From: a virus
Strand: one strand, 5' to 3'
DNA length: 36,482 nucleotides
Virus record (IMG/VR): IMGVR_UViG_3300046683_000887
Span: 1 to 36,482 of that record
Shown: positions 1-7,303 of the stretch, in pieces
How the letters are laid out: each line of letters starts with the position of its first letter
Position numbering within the stretch: the stretch's first letter is position 1
The notes under the pieces: generated by a model
What the model was told of the DNA's origin: nothing
Database searches by the model: none
The model's input: the letters and a program-made list of their open reading frames with translations, nothing else
Position numbers and translations under genes: made by a program

Positions 1-210
1 GCCGCACCCGCAATGCCCGGCCACGATTGAAGGGCCGCCGCCAGGCCGCTGCGTCCTCTACGTCTCGCACTCCTGCGACCACGACTTCGAGCCGGTCGCA
101 TGACCGGCCCCGTGCCCATCAAGGTCCGCCCCGAGCCCCCCGAGGTCGCGGTCATGCGCCGCCAGGTCGAGGGGCTCGTCGGCCAGGCGCAGGCGCACCG
201 CATCACCGAC
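1..210. repeat. Terminal direct repeat, left copy (circular overlap)
   Basis: These 210 bases recur at the right end of the window (36274-36482) with one difference: the left copy has a G at position 83 that the right copy lacks. The repeat runs through the end of one gene and the start of the next, and reading frames continue across it. The simplest reading is the overlap of a circular assembly, giving a unit of about 36,273 bp. A true short terminal redundancy is possible but unlikely given the mismatch. Confidence 0.9.
2..103 (+). CDS. C-terminal part of small phage protein that starts at 36131
   Basis: This is the 3' end of a gene whose GTG start lies at 36131. Joined across the circle it gives an 81-residue protein, acidic in its middle, ending in CDHDFEPVA. 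It contains CPATIEG and a proline/glycine turn before RCVLYVSHSCDH, so two or three cysteines and histidines could bind metal. I do not recognise the family. Its stop overlaps the ATG of the next gene (ATGA at 100-103), which supports this frame and shows that the left copy of the repeat, with the extra G, is the correct one. It sits directly after the exonuclease gene, so it probably belongs to the recombination operon. Confidence 0.6.
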   Translation, partial: PHPQCPATIEGPPPGRCVLYVSHSCDHDFEPVA

Positions 211-885
211 GACCTGACCCGCGGCACCGCGGCCGACATCCGCGGCGCCCTGAAGAAGGCGGAGCGCGTCCTCGACGACTCCCGCACGGCGCTCGTCGGC
301 CCGCTGAATGATCACGTGCGTTTCATCAATGCGCTCTTCAAGCCGCTGACGGAGGACCTCCTGGCGGCGGTGCGCGCCATCGACAGCGAGATCCTCCGCG
401 ATCGGCGCGAGCGGGAGGCGGCGGTCTACGCGGAGGCGCGCCGTCTCGAAGCCGAGGCGGCGCTGAAGCAGAAGGAGCTGGAGGAGGCGCAGGCGGCCGC
501 GGCCGAAGAAGCCCGCAAGACGGCCGAGGCCGCGGCGAAGCTCGCCGGGATGAAGGAGGACGAAGCCGCCGAGCTCGGGCAGCTGTTCGCGGACGACATG
601 AAGGCCGAGCCGCTGCCGCCGGTCATGCATGTCGCTGCCCCGCCGTCGCCGGCACGCACCGTGGTCTCGGAATCCGGCGCGAGGACAGTCACGAAGCGGA
701 TCTGGGACTTCGAGATCCTCGACATCGCCGCGCTCGCGAAGTCGTACCCGCAGACCGTCGAGGTGCGCCGCGCTGAGGTGCTGTCGATCATCCGCTGCCT
801 CGACCAGGCCGGGACGAGCGAGGGACGGCTGGCGACGGCGATCCCTGGCGTGCGGGCGTTCCGGCGCGATGTGGTGGCGGGATGA
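100..885 (+). CDS. Coiled-coil phage protein of the recombination cluster
   Basis: A 261-residue protein with no signal peptide or membrane segment. Residues about 105-165 form a long alanine/glutamate-rich coiled coil. A proline-rich linker at about 172-186 follows, then a globular tail with RTVTKRIWDFEI and a predicted helical end. The form (N-terminal helical domain, charged coiled coil, conserved WDFEI segment) resembles uncharacterised phage proteins found beside annealing proteins and exonucleases, loosely like DUF1351. The start is an ATG overlapping the preceding stop. In the circular map it lies two genes after the exonuclease, so a role in recombination or DNA handling is inferred from context only. 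Its first 111 bases are duplicated at the right end of the window. Confidence 0.75.
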   Translation: MTGPVPIKVRPEPPEVAVMRRQVEGLVGQAQAHRITDDLTRGTAADIRGALKKAERVLDDSRTALVGPLNDHVRFINALFKPLTEDLLAAVRAIDSEILRDRREREAAVYAEARRLEAEAALKQKELEEAQAAAAEEARKTAEAAAKLAGMKEDEAAELGQLFADDMKAEPLPPVMHVAAPPSPARTVVSESGARTVTKRIWDFEILDIAALAKSYPQTVEVRRAEVLSIIRCLDQAGTSEGRLATAIPGVRAFRRDVVAG

Positions 886-1052
886 CCGAGCCGAGCAAGC
901 CGCAGAGGACGTGCACCTGGACTCAGGAGGATGACGGAGAGTGGACTACGGAGTGTGGCGATGCGTGCGATCTGGATGGCGATACACCTAAGGATAACGG
1001 GATGAAGTTCTGTGGCTACTGCGGGCGCCAGATCGAGGTGGAGATGCCATGA
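882..1052 (+). CDS. Small zinc-ribbon-like phage protein
   Basis: A 56-residue protein starting at an ATG that overlaps the preceding stop (ATGA). It carries the pattern CTWTQEDDGEWTTECGDA followed by MKFCGYCGRQIE. That matches a widespread family of tiny phage proteins of the form C-x-W-x-E-x(n)-C-G ... FCPYCGK, expected to bind one zinc through four cysteines. The function of the family is unknown. Its stop overlaps the next ATG at 1049. The frame is well supported by the motif and by overlaps on both sides. Confidence 0.8.
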   Translation: MTEPSKPQRTCTWTQEDDGEWTTECGDACDLDGDTPKDNGMKFCGYCGRQIEVEMP

Positions 1053-1471
1053 GCGATGACAAGCCGCAGAGGACGCCGGGGCCGTGGAGGAATGGAGAAT
1101 TCGCCGTAGCCCACGTCAGCGATAGTAGGGGACGCAGCATCGCCAACTGCGCGGGCTATACGAATAACTATGACCCGCATGTGAATGACGAGAACGCCGC
1201 CAACGCCGCCTTCATCGTCGAAGCCTGCAACGCCCACGACGCGCTCGTCAGGGAGCGGGATGGGCTGAGGGAGGCGCTTCAGGACATACTCGTCGATCCT
1301 GATGACGGCGGTCCAACGTGGAAAGCTGCGTGTCGCAAGGCCAAGGCCGCCCTCGCCGCGGCAGAGGGGGAGCCCCCAGCGTCGGATGACGTTGCCCTAC
1401 GGAGCAAAATCAAGCGAAAAGTCCGAGCCGCAATCGAAGCCGCGATCGTCGCGGGCGAGCGGGAGAAGTGA
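1049..1471 (+). CDS. Phage protein with N-terminal TPGPW motif
   Basis: A 140-residue protein. The N-terminus reads RTPGPWRNGEF, followed by IANC and then NAANAAFIVEACNAHDALV. This is the signature of a very common small phage protein family in which TPGPW leads and an 'AAPELL'-like helix follows. No biochemical role is established for it. The C-terminal half is a charged, helical, alanine-rich extension. It overlaps both neighbours by 4 bp and lies in the early operon. Confidence 0.75.
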   Translation: MSDDKPQRTPGPWRNGEFAVAHVSDSRGRSIANCAGYTNNYDPHVNDENAANAAFIVEACNAHDALVRERDGLREALQDILVDPDDGGPTWKAACRKAKAALAAAEGEPPASDDVALRSKIKRKVRAAIEAAIVAGEREK

Positions 1472-1689
1472 AGACCAGCCGCTGCCGCGAGTCCACCTGT
1501 AAGGCCGAGTTCGTGTGGCTCGTCTCTGCGAAGGACGCATCGAAGCACGTTCCGGTGGATCTCGACAGCCTCAACGACGACGACATCGATGCGCTCGAAC
1601 GACGCGAGGAGGTCACCTTCTCGTCCGAGTCCGGCCACGTGTCCCACTTCACGACCTGCAAGGCCCCGCGTCAGTTCTCCAAGAAGTGA
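1468..1689 (+). CDS. Small Cys/His phage protein
   Basis: A 73-residue protein starting at GTG, whose last two bases begin the preceding stop (GTGA). It has C-x4-C near the N-terminus (CRESTC) and SHFTTC near the C-terminus, a spacing suited to a single zinc site. Short proteins with a paired-Cys start and an SHFATC-like end are common in phage early regions, but no function is assigned. It ends 9 bp before the replication protein gene. Confidence 0.65.
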   Translation: MKTSRCRESTCKAEFVWLVSAKDASKHVPVDLDSLNDDDIDALERREEVTFSSESGHVSHFTTCKAPRQFSKK

Positions 1690-1698
1690 CCCCGAGCG

Positions 1699-2487
1699 AT
1701 GACGTGGGTGCGCATCGATGACGGGTTCGCCGACCACCCGAAGCTCCTGGCCGTGGGTCTGGCGGGGGTCGTCCTCCAGCTCCGCGCCCTGTGCTACTGC
1801 AGCCGGAACCTCACCGACGGTTTCGTCCCCGATTCGGCCCTTCCGATCCTGCTCCACGACATCAGACAAAAAGAGATCGTTTCTCGGATGATTTCCGCGC
1901 GGCTTTGGGAGCGCTCTGAGGGGGGCTATGCGTTACACGACTACCTGAAGTATCAACAGCGCAGGAAGGACGTGCTGGCCGGAAGGCGCCGCGCAGCGCG
2001 GCGTGTGGCGAAATGGAGGGCCTCAAAGCGTAACGCACATGTAACGCCGTTACATTCCGATACGTACGCTGTAAGTAACGCCTCCCCCCATCCCCATCCC
2101 CATCCCAGTAGTACTACTACTACAAAAGCAAGATCTACTACCCCCAAACCCCCTTCGGCTTCGCCTCCGGGATTCGCGGACTTCTGGACCGCCTACCCGA
2201 AACGGAAAGCGAAGGCGGACGCCGAGAAGGCGTGGAGGTCCCTGAACCCCGACGATGCCCTGAGAGCGACGATTCTGGCGGCCGTGGCCGTCCAGTCGAA
2301 AAATCCGGAATGGCGCAAGGGCGACCCGCCGGGGCAGTTCGTACCCCTGCCGGCGACATGGCTCCGTGGACGCAGGTGGCAGGACGAGGCAGGCCCGACG
2401 AAGCAGGCGTGGGAGACGCCGCAGGAGCGCGCCGCGAAGGGCGACTTCTCCGGCCTGGCGTCGTTTTTCCGGGAGGACCAGAAGTGA
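1699..2487 (+). CDS. Phage replication initiator (lambda O / DnaD-like)
   Basis: A 262-residue protein. Residues 1-90 form a winged-helix-like domain: MTWVRIDDGFADHPKLLAVG leads to LHDYLKYQ, the typical opening of phage replication proteins. A low-complexity basic linker (about 95-150, with PHPHPHP and TTTT) follows. The C-terminal domain at about 153-262 has FWTAYPKRKAKADAEKAW, the conserved helical segment of phage O-like or DnaT/DnaD-like proteins. It probably binds the origin and recruits the host helicase or a loader. The linker-coding DNA carries GTAACG repeats and an AT-richer stretch, as lambda's O gene does around ori. The small gene immediately downstream may be a helicase loader. 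Confidence 0.75.
   Translation: MTWVRIDDGFADHPKLLAVGLAGVVLQLRALCYCSRNLTDGFVPDSALPILLHDIRQKEIVSRMISARLWERSEGGYALHDYLKYQQRRKDVLAGRRRAARRVAKWRASKRNAHVTPLHSDTYAVSNASPHPHPHPSSTTTTKARSTTPKPPSASPPGFADFWTAYPKRKAKADAEKAWRSLNPDDALRATILAAVAVQSKNPEWRKGDPPGQFVPLPATWLRGRRWQDEAGPTKQAWETPQERAAKGDFSGLASFFREDQK
2028..2140. other. Candidate replication origin (iterons inside the replication gene)
   Basis: GTAACG occurs at 2030-2035, 2041-2046 and 2075-2080, with an inverted CGTTAC at 2048-2053. The first two direct copies are 11 bp apart, about one helical turn. A TACGTA palindrome lies at 2061-2066. Downstream are three CCCCAT units (about 2085-2106) and a TAC-repeat, AT-richer tract (2107-2140) in an otherwise GC-rich genome. 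The block lies in the linker between the two domains of the replication protein, the position of lambda ori within O. No binding data exist; this is inference from layout. Confidence 0.45.
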
Positions 2488-2804
2488 CCCGCGAGGAGTT
2501 CGACGGCGCGATCGGTTTCCTCGAGGGGGCCTTCCGCACCAGCCTGACCGACAACGAGCGCGGCGCGTATTGGCTCCTGTGGTCGCGCTTTCCGCTGGGG
2601 ATCGTGATGCCGATGGCGGTCGCGTTCACGCAGGACCGGGAGCGGTCTAAGTACGGCTTCCCGCGGCCGGCCGATCTCATCCCGACGCCGGAGGAGCTGA
2701 CCGGGCTGCACATGCGGCGGCTGCTCGACGGGGACGAGCATGGCGCGGAGGAGGTTCGGGCGCTGCTCGAGCCGGAGCACCAGGCGCGGAGGCTGCTGCG
2801 GTGA
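2484..2804 (+). CDS. Small helical phage protein, possible helicase loader
   Basis: A 106-residue protein with GTG start overlapping the replication gene's stop (GTGA). It begins VTREEFDGAIGFLEGAF and contains an aromatic core (ERGAYWLLWSRFPLG), then FPRPADLIPTPEEL. The order of an N-terminal helical bundle followed by an 'FP-P-ADL' segment, and the place directly after an O-like protein, resemble helicase loader/inhibitor proteins such as SPP1 G39P. Sequence similarity alone is too weak to be sure. Confidence 0.55.
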   Translation: MTREEFDGAIGFLEGAFRTSLTDNERGAYWLLWSRFPLGIVMPMAVAFTQDRERSKYGFPRPADLIPTPEELTGLHMRRLLDGDEHGAEEVRALLEPEHQARRLLR

Positions 2805-3175
2805 GGCGGCTGCCGCTCAGGAACGCCAATCACGCCTGCCAATGCCGGGAGTGCATGAAGCGTCGCGCCCAGCGCGCTGCGGAGATTCGCAGGGTTCGCG
2901 AGGAGCGGGCCCTGAACGCGCTCTGCCAGGAATGCGGCAAGCGAGAGCCGGCGCCCGGCCGCCATCGCAGGTGCGCGGTGTGCACCGAGACCAGGCGCGC
3001 GTGCCGGGCCAGATGGCGGCTCAGGAAGACGCAAGCAGGCCTCTGCTACTCCTGCGGCATTCGGAAGCCGGCACCCGGGAAGAACGCCTGCGATACGTGC
3101 CTCGACCGATTCAAGGCAACGAGCGCCAGGCGGACCGTAGTGCGCCGGCTCGTGAAGCAGCGGGAACGGCGGTGA
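2801..3175 (+). CDS. Cys-rich basic protein with repeated CxxC pairs
   Basis: A 124-residue, strongly basic protein. CxxC or near-CxxC pairs recur: CQCRECMK, LCQECGKREPAPGRHRRCAVC and LCYSCGIRKPAPGKNACDTC. The second and third are clear internal repeats (C-x2-C-G-x-R/K-x-P-A-P-G-x(n)-C-x2-C), so two tandem zinc ribbons are likely. Nucleic-acid binding is a reasonable inference from charge and fold. GTG start and GTGA overlaps on both sides support translation. Confidence 0.6.
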   Translation: MRRLPLRNANHACQCRECMKRRAQRAAEIRRVREERALNALCQECGKREPAPGRHRRCAVCTETRRACRARWRLRKTQAGLCYSCGIRKPAPGKNACDTCLDRFKATSARRTVVRRLVKQRERR

Positions 3176-3504
3176 GCTATCAGGCCGAGCGAACCTTCGG
3201 CTGCAGGGAGTGTCTCGACACGCTCTACGTCGTGGGCCCGGCGCCAATCTCGATCAAGGCGAGGCAGTACGGCGTCAGCGAATACGAATGGGACCAGCGG
3301 GGCTATAAGGCCGCGCGGCCGTGCCTCGGCTGCGACGCAGGCCTCAGGATCCACGCCGGTCTGTGGCGCCGGTACATCGTCGAGCACGGTGGCGAGAAAA
3401 AGAAACCCGATCCGGTGCGCGCGCTGGAGTTCGTCGCGGCGATGAACCGGCTCGGAGACGTAGGCCAGCGCATCAAGGATTTCTACCAGCAGGGCGAGAA
3501 GTGA
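3172..3504 (+). CDS. Small zinc-finger phage protein
   Basis: A 110-residue protein starting at GTG within a GTGA overlap. Its N-terminal half has two CxxC pairs (FGCRECLDTLYVV and RPCLGCDAGLRI) about 40 residues apart, suggesting one zinc site. The C-terminal half is helical and charged, ending YQQGEK. Phage proteins with paired CxxC and a central Tyr/Trp motif are common near replication genes, but I cannot name the family. It is followed immediately by the ParB-domain gene. Confidence 0.6.
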   Translation: MSYQAERTFGCRECLDTLYVVGPAPISIKARQYGVSEYEWDQRGYKAARPCLGCDAGLRIHAGLWRRYIVEHGGEKKKPDPVRALEFVAAMNRLGDVGQRIKDFYQQGEK

Positions 3505-5219
3505 ATCGCGACAGCGAGGAGACGGTCCCGATGAGAAGAGCACCGCAGCAAGCGCCCGACGATCAACGCCTGGCGCGGATTGAGAGCAGCTTCGAGCCCT
3601 TCGTCCGCCTGGAGAATATCCGCGAATCCCCGCTCAACCCGCGCAAGGTCTTCCGTGACATGGAGCTCCTGACCGAGAGCGTGCGCGAGAAGGGCGTCAT
3701 CACGCCGCTGCTCCTGCGCACCACCGGCGAAGTCGATCAGCCGTTCGAGATCGCCGCCGGCCACCGGCGCCACCGCGCCGCCGTCGCCGCCGGCGTCACG
3801 GCCGTGCCCGCGGTGATCCGCGACATGTCCGACGCGGAGTTCCTCGAGCTGCTGATCACCGAGAACAACCAGCGCGTCGACGTGCACGCGCTCGAGGAGG
3901 CCTCGGGCTACCAGGCGCTGTTGAAGATCCGCGGCTACGACGTCGGGAAGATCGCGGCGAAGGTCGGCCGTTCCCCGAAGTACGTCTACGACCGGCTGAA
4001 GCTGCTCGAGCTCATCCCGGCGGCGGAGAAGCTGTTCCTCGAGGACCGCTTCACGGCGGGGCACGCGATCCTGCTGGCGCGGCTGAAGCCGGAGGACCAG
4101 AAGCGGGCCATCGCCGTCGACCGCAGCGATTCCGGGTGGGGCGGCGGCCGGCGAAATCTATTCGTCAGCGCCGGTAGCCTCCCCTGGGACGATGACGACT
4201 TCGAGAAGCGCGCGAAGAAAGACCCCTACCTCCGCGTCAAGCCCGTCAGCGTGCGCGAGTTCGAAGCCTGGATCGAGGACAACGTCAAGTTCGACCGCGC
4301 CCTGGCTGACCCGATGCTCTTCCCCGAGACGGCCGAGCTGCTCGAGCAGGCCGAACTGGAGAAGCTCAAGGTCATCCCGGTCACTCGCTCGTATGGCGCC
4401 GGCGCCGAGGTGCGCCAGATCGCGAAAGGCGAGCGCATCTACGGGGAGCAGGCGTGGAAGCGGGCCGACGGGAAGGAAGGGTCGAAGGCCTGCTCGAGCA
4501 CGAAGGTCGGCCTGGTCGCCTGCGGCCAGGGCCAGGGCGAGGCGTTCCGCGTCTGCATCGACAAGGAGAAGTGCGGGATCCACTGGGGCGCGTGGCAGAA
4601 GGAGCGCAAGAAGAGCCGGAAGGCGTCCGGAGACGGCGAATCTCTGACTGCGCTGCGGGAGAGAAACACCGAGGCGATGCGGAAGGCCGAGGCCGAGCGG
4701 GCGCGCGTCGACAAGGCGCTGCCGGATGTCCTGCATGCGATCGCCGCGGCCGTGAAGAAAGTGCCGACGGGATCCAGCTCGCAGCTCGGGAAGATCGTCC
4801 TCGAGCGGGTGACCGGCTGGCGTGGCTTCCATGCGCCGTCGTATCTGGCCAAGCGCGGCGTCGACCCCTCGAAAGTCATGCCGCCCGGGCAGACGGCGCA
4901 GGACCTGGTCCGGCACATCGCGTTCTGGGCCATTGTCCAGGACTTCGTCGACGACATCGTCGCCGTCCCGGAGCTGGTGAAGCGCGCCCACGCCTTCGGC
5001 GTCGACGCCAAGAAGATCCTCGACGAGGTCGCGCCCGTCGAGAAGCCGAAAAGTGCAGACGCGGTGAAACCAACCCGCGGCACCTGCCGGAAGTGCGGCT
5101 GCACCGAGGAGAAGGCCTGCGTCGGCGGCTGCGGGTGGATCGATAAGTCCGAGAGCAGATGTTCGACGTGTTTCAAACCGAGTGTGAAGAGCGGCGGGAA
5201 AAAGAAGGGGCGCACATGA
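3501..5219 (+). CDS. ParB/Srx-domain protein with C-terminal zinc ribbon
   Basis: A 572-residue protein from the GTG that overlaps the previous stop. Residues about 35-125 are a ParB/sulfiredoxin-type domain: NPRKVF, the phosphate-loop-like GHRRHRA (87-93) and ENNQR (121-125). A KorB/ParB-like helix-turn-helix follows (VGKIAAKVGRSPKYVYDRL, about 148-166). The last 45 residues hold a zinc ribbon (CRKCGCTEEKACVGGCGWID, then CSTC). No ParA gene is present, so classical partition is unlikely; phage proteins of this kind may be nucleases or DNA-binding regulators. The stop overlaps the next ATG. Confidence 0.8.
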   Translation: MNRDSEETVPMRRAPQQAPDDQRLARIESSFEPFVRLENIRESPLNPRKVFRDMELLTESVREKGVITPLLLRTTGEVDQPFEIAAGHRRHRAAVAAGVTAVPAVIRDMSDAEFLELLITENNQRVDVHALEEASGYQALLKIRGYDVGKIAAKVGRSPKYVYDRLKLLELIPAAEKLFLEDRFTAGHAILLARLKPEDQKRAIAVDRSDSGWGGGRRNLFVSAGSLPWDDDDFEKRAKKDPYLRVKPVSVREFEAWIEDNVKFDRALADPMLFPETAELLEQAELEKLKVIPVTRSYGAGAEVRQIAKGERIYGEQAWKRADGKEGSKACSSTKVGLVACGQGQGEAFRVCIDKEKCGIHWGAWQKERKKSRKASGDGESLTALRERNTEAMRKAEAERARVDKALPDVLHAIAAAVKKVPTGSSSQLGKIVLERVTGWRGFHAPSYLAKRGVDPSKVMPPGQTAQDLVRHIAFWAIVQDFVDDIVAVPELVKRAHAFGVDAKKILDEVAPVEKPKSADAVKPTRGTCRKCGCTEEKACVGGCGWIDKSESRCSTCFKPSVKSGGKKKGRT

Positions 5220-5584
5220 AGAGCGAGGAGGATCCGATGTCCAAGAACGGCAAGGACGAGCACGGCTTCGAGACCATCGCCGGGAAGAGCCCCAAGGGCA
5301 GCGGCAAGCGCGCGAAACCGGTACGCGCCGCCGATCAGCATCTCCCCGGCTTGGAGCCGGTCATGGTGCCAGCCGTGCACAAGGCGATCGAGAACTACGT
5401 CACGGCGCGCGACGAGCGGATGAAGCTGACGAAGATCGAGGTCGAGACCAAGGCCGCGCTCATGCAGGCGATGAAGAAAGCCGAGCTCACGAGCTACAAC
5501 GTCGATGGCCACCTCGCCGACCTGCAAATCGACGAGCAGGTGAAGGCGCGGCTGGTGGACGACGGAGAAGAAGCCGAGGCGTGA
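5216..5584 (+). CDS. Small conserved phage protein
   Basis: A 122-residue protein if the ATG at 5216 (ATGA overlap with the ParB gene) is used. A second in-frame ATG at 5237 has a strong GAGGAGG ribosome site at proper spacing and gives 115 residues; I favour the latter biologically. The first half is basic and glycine/lysine-rich. The second is a helical segment (VHKAIENYVTARDERMKLTK) ending with VDGHLADLQID, a pattern seen in phage proteins of unknown role next to recombination genes. It ends in a GTGA overlap with the resolvase gene. Confidence 0.65.
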   Translation: MKSEEDPMSKNGKDEHGFETIAGKSPKGSGKRAKPVRAADQHLPGLEPVMVPAVHKAIENYVTARDERMKLTKIEVETKAALMQAMKKAELTSYNVDGHLADLQIDEQVKARLVDDGEEAEA

Positions 5585-6027
5585 AAGCCCGCCTCACCAT
5601 CCCGCTCAAGGCTCCCGGCAAGAACGATCTGCGCCCGGATCCGATGGTCACCCGCTTCAAGAGCGGGAAGGCGATCCCGAGTGCGTATCTGAGGCTGCAG
5701 GGGCTCGAAGCGAAGTGGCGCAGGGCGCTCCCGGAGCCGACTGCCGAACAGCGGGCCCGCGGGAAAAGAACCCTCCAGTTCGTCCGGCTCATGACCGCGC
5801 GCGAGAAGCGCATGGACCGGTGGAACCTCGAGGGCGGCCTGAACCTGGTCGTCGTGGACATGCTGGTCAAGCTCGGCTGGCTCGTCGACGACGCGGAGAA
5901 CGCGGTCGAGATGCTGCCGGCGATCCAGCGGCGCGCGGCGGCGGGAGAAGAGGCACCGGCGACGTGGATCGAGATCGAGGACCTACCAGGAGCGGCGCTC
6001 GTGGCGGCGCAGTTGCCGGCGATCTGA
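5581..6027 (+). CDS. rusA: RusA-like Holliday-junction resolvase
   Basis: A 148-residue protein of about RusA length. RusA dimers bind four-way junctions and cut them using clustered aspartates. The expected pattern is visible: D79 and N82 in RMDRWNL, D93 in VVDML and D103-D104 in GWLVDDAENAV, matching the family's R-x-D-x-x-N ... D-x-L ... DD layout. The N-terminal strand (KARLTIPLKAPGKN) also fits. It overlaps the upstream gene by GTGA and would resolve recombination or replication intermediates before packaging. The sequence is divergent, so the symbol denotes family rather than strict orthology. Confidence 0.7.
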   Translation: MKARLTIPLKAPGKNDLRPDPMVTRFKSGKAIPSAYLRLQGLEAKWRRALPEPTAEQRARGKRTLQFVRLMTAREKRMDRWNLEGGLNLVVVDMLVKLGWLVDDAENAVEMLPAIQRRAAAGEEAPATWIEIEDLPGAALVAAQLPAI

Positions 6028-6285
6028 ATGCGTGCAGCGCTCGCAGCCCCGCGACCTCGCTATCGCAGCGATCACTCCGATGGACTCCCCACCGGCGGTT
6101 CTTATCGGATGCTCGTTCCCGGCAGCTTCGCGAAGTGCGGACCGTGCGGCACCACGCTGCGCACTGTGCTCGACTGGCAGCTCCATCGATGCCATCCGAT
6201 GATGAAGAGCAGGCGTGCTGCTCGGGACCACGAGAGCTTCTACGCGGCGCGATTGTCCGAGACCGCGCTATTCTCTGGCTGGTGA
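6028..6285 (+). CDS. Hypothetical small protein with one C2HC motif
   Basis: An 85-residue frame starting at the ATG immediately after the resolvase stop. It contains CGPCGTTLRTVLDWQLHRCH, a plausible single zinc finger. No ribosome site is obvious and the ends look low-complexity, so support is modest. It ends just before the likely GTG start of the HNH gene. Translation could be coupled to the upstream stop. No family is recognised. Confidence 0.45.
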   Translation: MRAALAAPRPRYRSDHSDGLPTGGSYRMLVPGSFAKCGPCGTTLRTVLDWQLHRCHPMMKSRRAARDHESFYAARLSETALFSGW

Positions 6286-6289
6286 CCCC

Positions 6290-6658
6290 GTGCCCTGGCT
6301 CAGCCCCCACCCCTGTCGATACCCAGGCTGCGGCACTCTCGTTCGCGGCAGCGGGCCATGCGCCGTGCACCGGTCGGTGCTACGGCAGAGACAGGACCAG
6401 GCGCGCCCGGCCGCCAGCCGTCGCGGGTATGACCAGGACTGGCGCCGCCGGCGCGCCGTTTACCTCGCGGACCATCCGGGCTGCAGGCGGTGCGGTGACC
6501 CGGCCACCGTGGTCGACCACGTCATTCCGCTCCGCGATGGAGGACCTGACGACGAGTCGAACTGGCAGCCGCTGTGCGCACCCTGCCACAGCGGCCCGAA
6601 GCAACGACAGGATCGAAAGGGGCGTGCCCTTCGCGCTGGCATGGCCCATGGGGGATAG
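6290..6658 (+). CDS. HNH homing-type endonuclease beside terminase
   Basis: A 122-residue protein from GTG at 6290. The N-terminus has PCRYPGCGTLVRGSGPCAVH, a zinc-binding segment typical of phage HNH proteins. Then come RRGYDQDWRRRRAVYL and the HNH core VVDHVIPLRDGGPDDESNWQ followed by PLCAPCHSGPKQR. The histidines, the central asparagine and the flanking CxxC pairs are all present. In cos-type phages an HNH nuclease encoded directly before the terminase genes assists terminase in cleaving cos; the order HNH, small terminase, large terminase, portal here fits that role. The start codon choice is uncertain, as upstream GTG/ATG codons exist. Confidence 0.8.
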   Translation: MPWLSPHPCRYPGCGTLVRGSGPCAVHRSVLRQRQDQARPAASRRGYDQDWRRRRAVYLADHPGCRRCGDPATVVDHVIPLRDGGPDDESNWQPLCAPCHSGPKQRQDRKGRALRAGMAHGG

Positions 6659-6784
6659 GGGGATCGAATCTCTGGGGGTTGGCCTTTGGACCGGCCGGGC
6701 GGGCTCGCGCGCGCGGCCGCAGGTTCGCGGGTGCCCGGGTTGGGGCCGTGGCCGGGTCGGCCTGGTGCGGTCCGGGGCCTTCGG
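6659..6784. other. Candidate cos/packaging region
   Basis: This 126-bp non-coding gap separates the HNH gene from the small terminase gene. It opens with a G-run, then TCGAATCTCTGGGGG (6664-6678), resembling, from memory, a G-rich motif found at this position in other HNH-terminase phages. After that it is extremely GC-rich with short CCGGCC and GCGCGC palindromes. In HK97-like cos phages cos sits here. Cut positions cannot be read from sequence. Confidence 0.35.
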
Positions 6785-7303
6785 ATGAGGCCAGGCCCGC
6801 CACCGAAGCCTCCCGAGCTCAAGCTGCTCCACGGGAACAAGGGCCACCGCCCCATCAATACGCCCAAGGTCCTGCCGCTCCCGGGCGCCGAGTGTCCGGA
6901 CTTCCTGAGCGCGGAGGCGAAACGGGAGTGGGCGCGCCTGTATCCGGAGCTGATGCGGCTCGGCCTGCTGAAGCAGATCGACCGTGCGGCACTCTCGGCG
7001 CTGTGCGAGGCCTGGGCGAACTACAAGGCGGCGACGGAGATGATCGGGAAGGAGGGCATCGTCGCGATGGGCGGCAACGGGACGATGGTCCAGCACCCTG
7101 CGGTCATCGTGCAGAAGGGAATGATGGAGAAGATCCAGCGGCTCGCGGCCGAGTTCGGCATGACGCCCTCGGCACGCGGCCGCGTCCACATCGGCGGCGC
7201 CGGCGAGGACCAGGAAAGTGACGAAGAGAAGTTCTTCCGGCCGCGGTCGATCGAGCCGCCACCGCCGCGGCGCCCGTCGCGCGCCCGCAAGCCGCGAGAC
7301 TGA
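6785..7303 (+). CDS. terS: Terminase small subunit (P27 family)
   Basis: A 172-residue protein starting at ATG 6785. The opening RPGPPPKPPELKLLHGNKGH and the following FLSAEAKREWARLYPELMRL, with DRAALSALCEAWANYKAATE, are hallmarks of P27-family small terminases. These oligomerise on the packaging site and regulate the large subunit. The C-terminus is proline/arginine-rich and overlaps the next gene by 86 bp in another frame. Neighbours are the HNH nuclease upstream and the large terminase downstream. Confidence 0.85.
   Translation: MRPGPPPKPPELKLLHGNKGHRPINTPKVLPLPGAECPDFLSAEAKREWARLYPELMRLGLLKQIDRAALSALCEAWANYKAATEMIGKEGIVAMGGNGTMVQHPAVIVQKGMMEKIQRLAAEFGMTPSARGRVHIGGAGEDQESDEEKFFRPRSIEPPPPRRPSRARKPRD

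Noticed and set aside
2085-2124. CCCCAT and TAC repeats as phase-variation tracts
   Set aside because: The units are 6 and 3 bases long, so changes in copy number would not alter the reading frame.
3501-5219. ParB-domain protein as evidence of a plasmid-prophage partition system
   Set aside because: There is no ParA gene and no clear centromere-like array, and an active-looking integrase is present.
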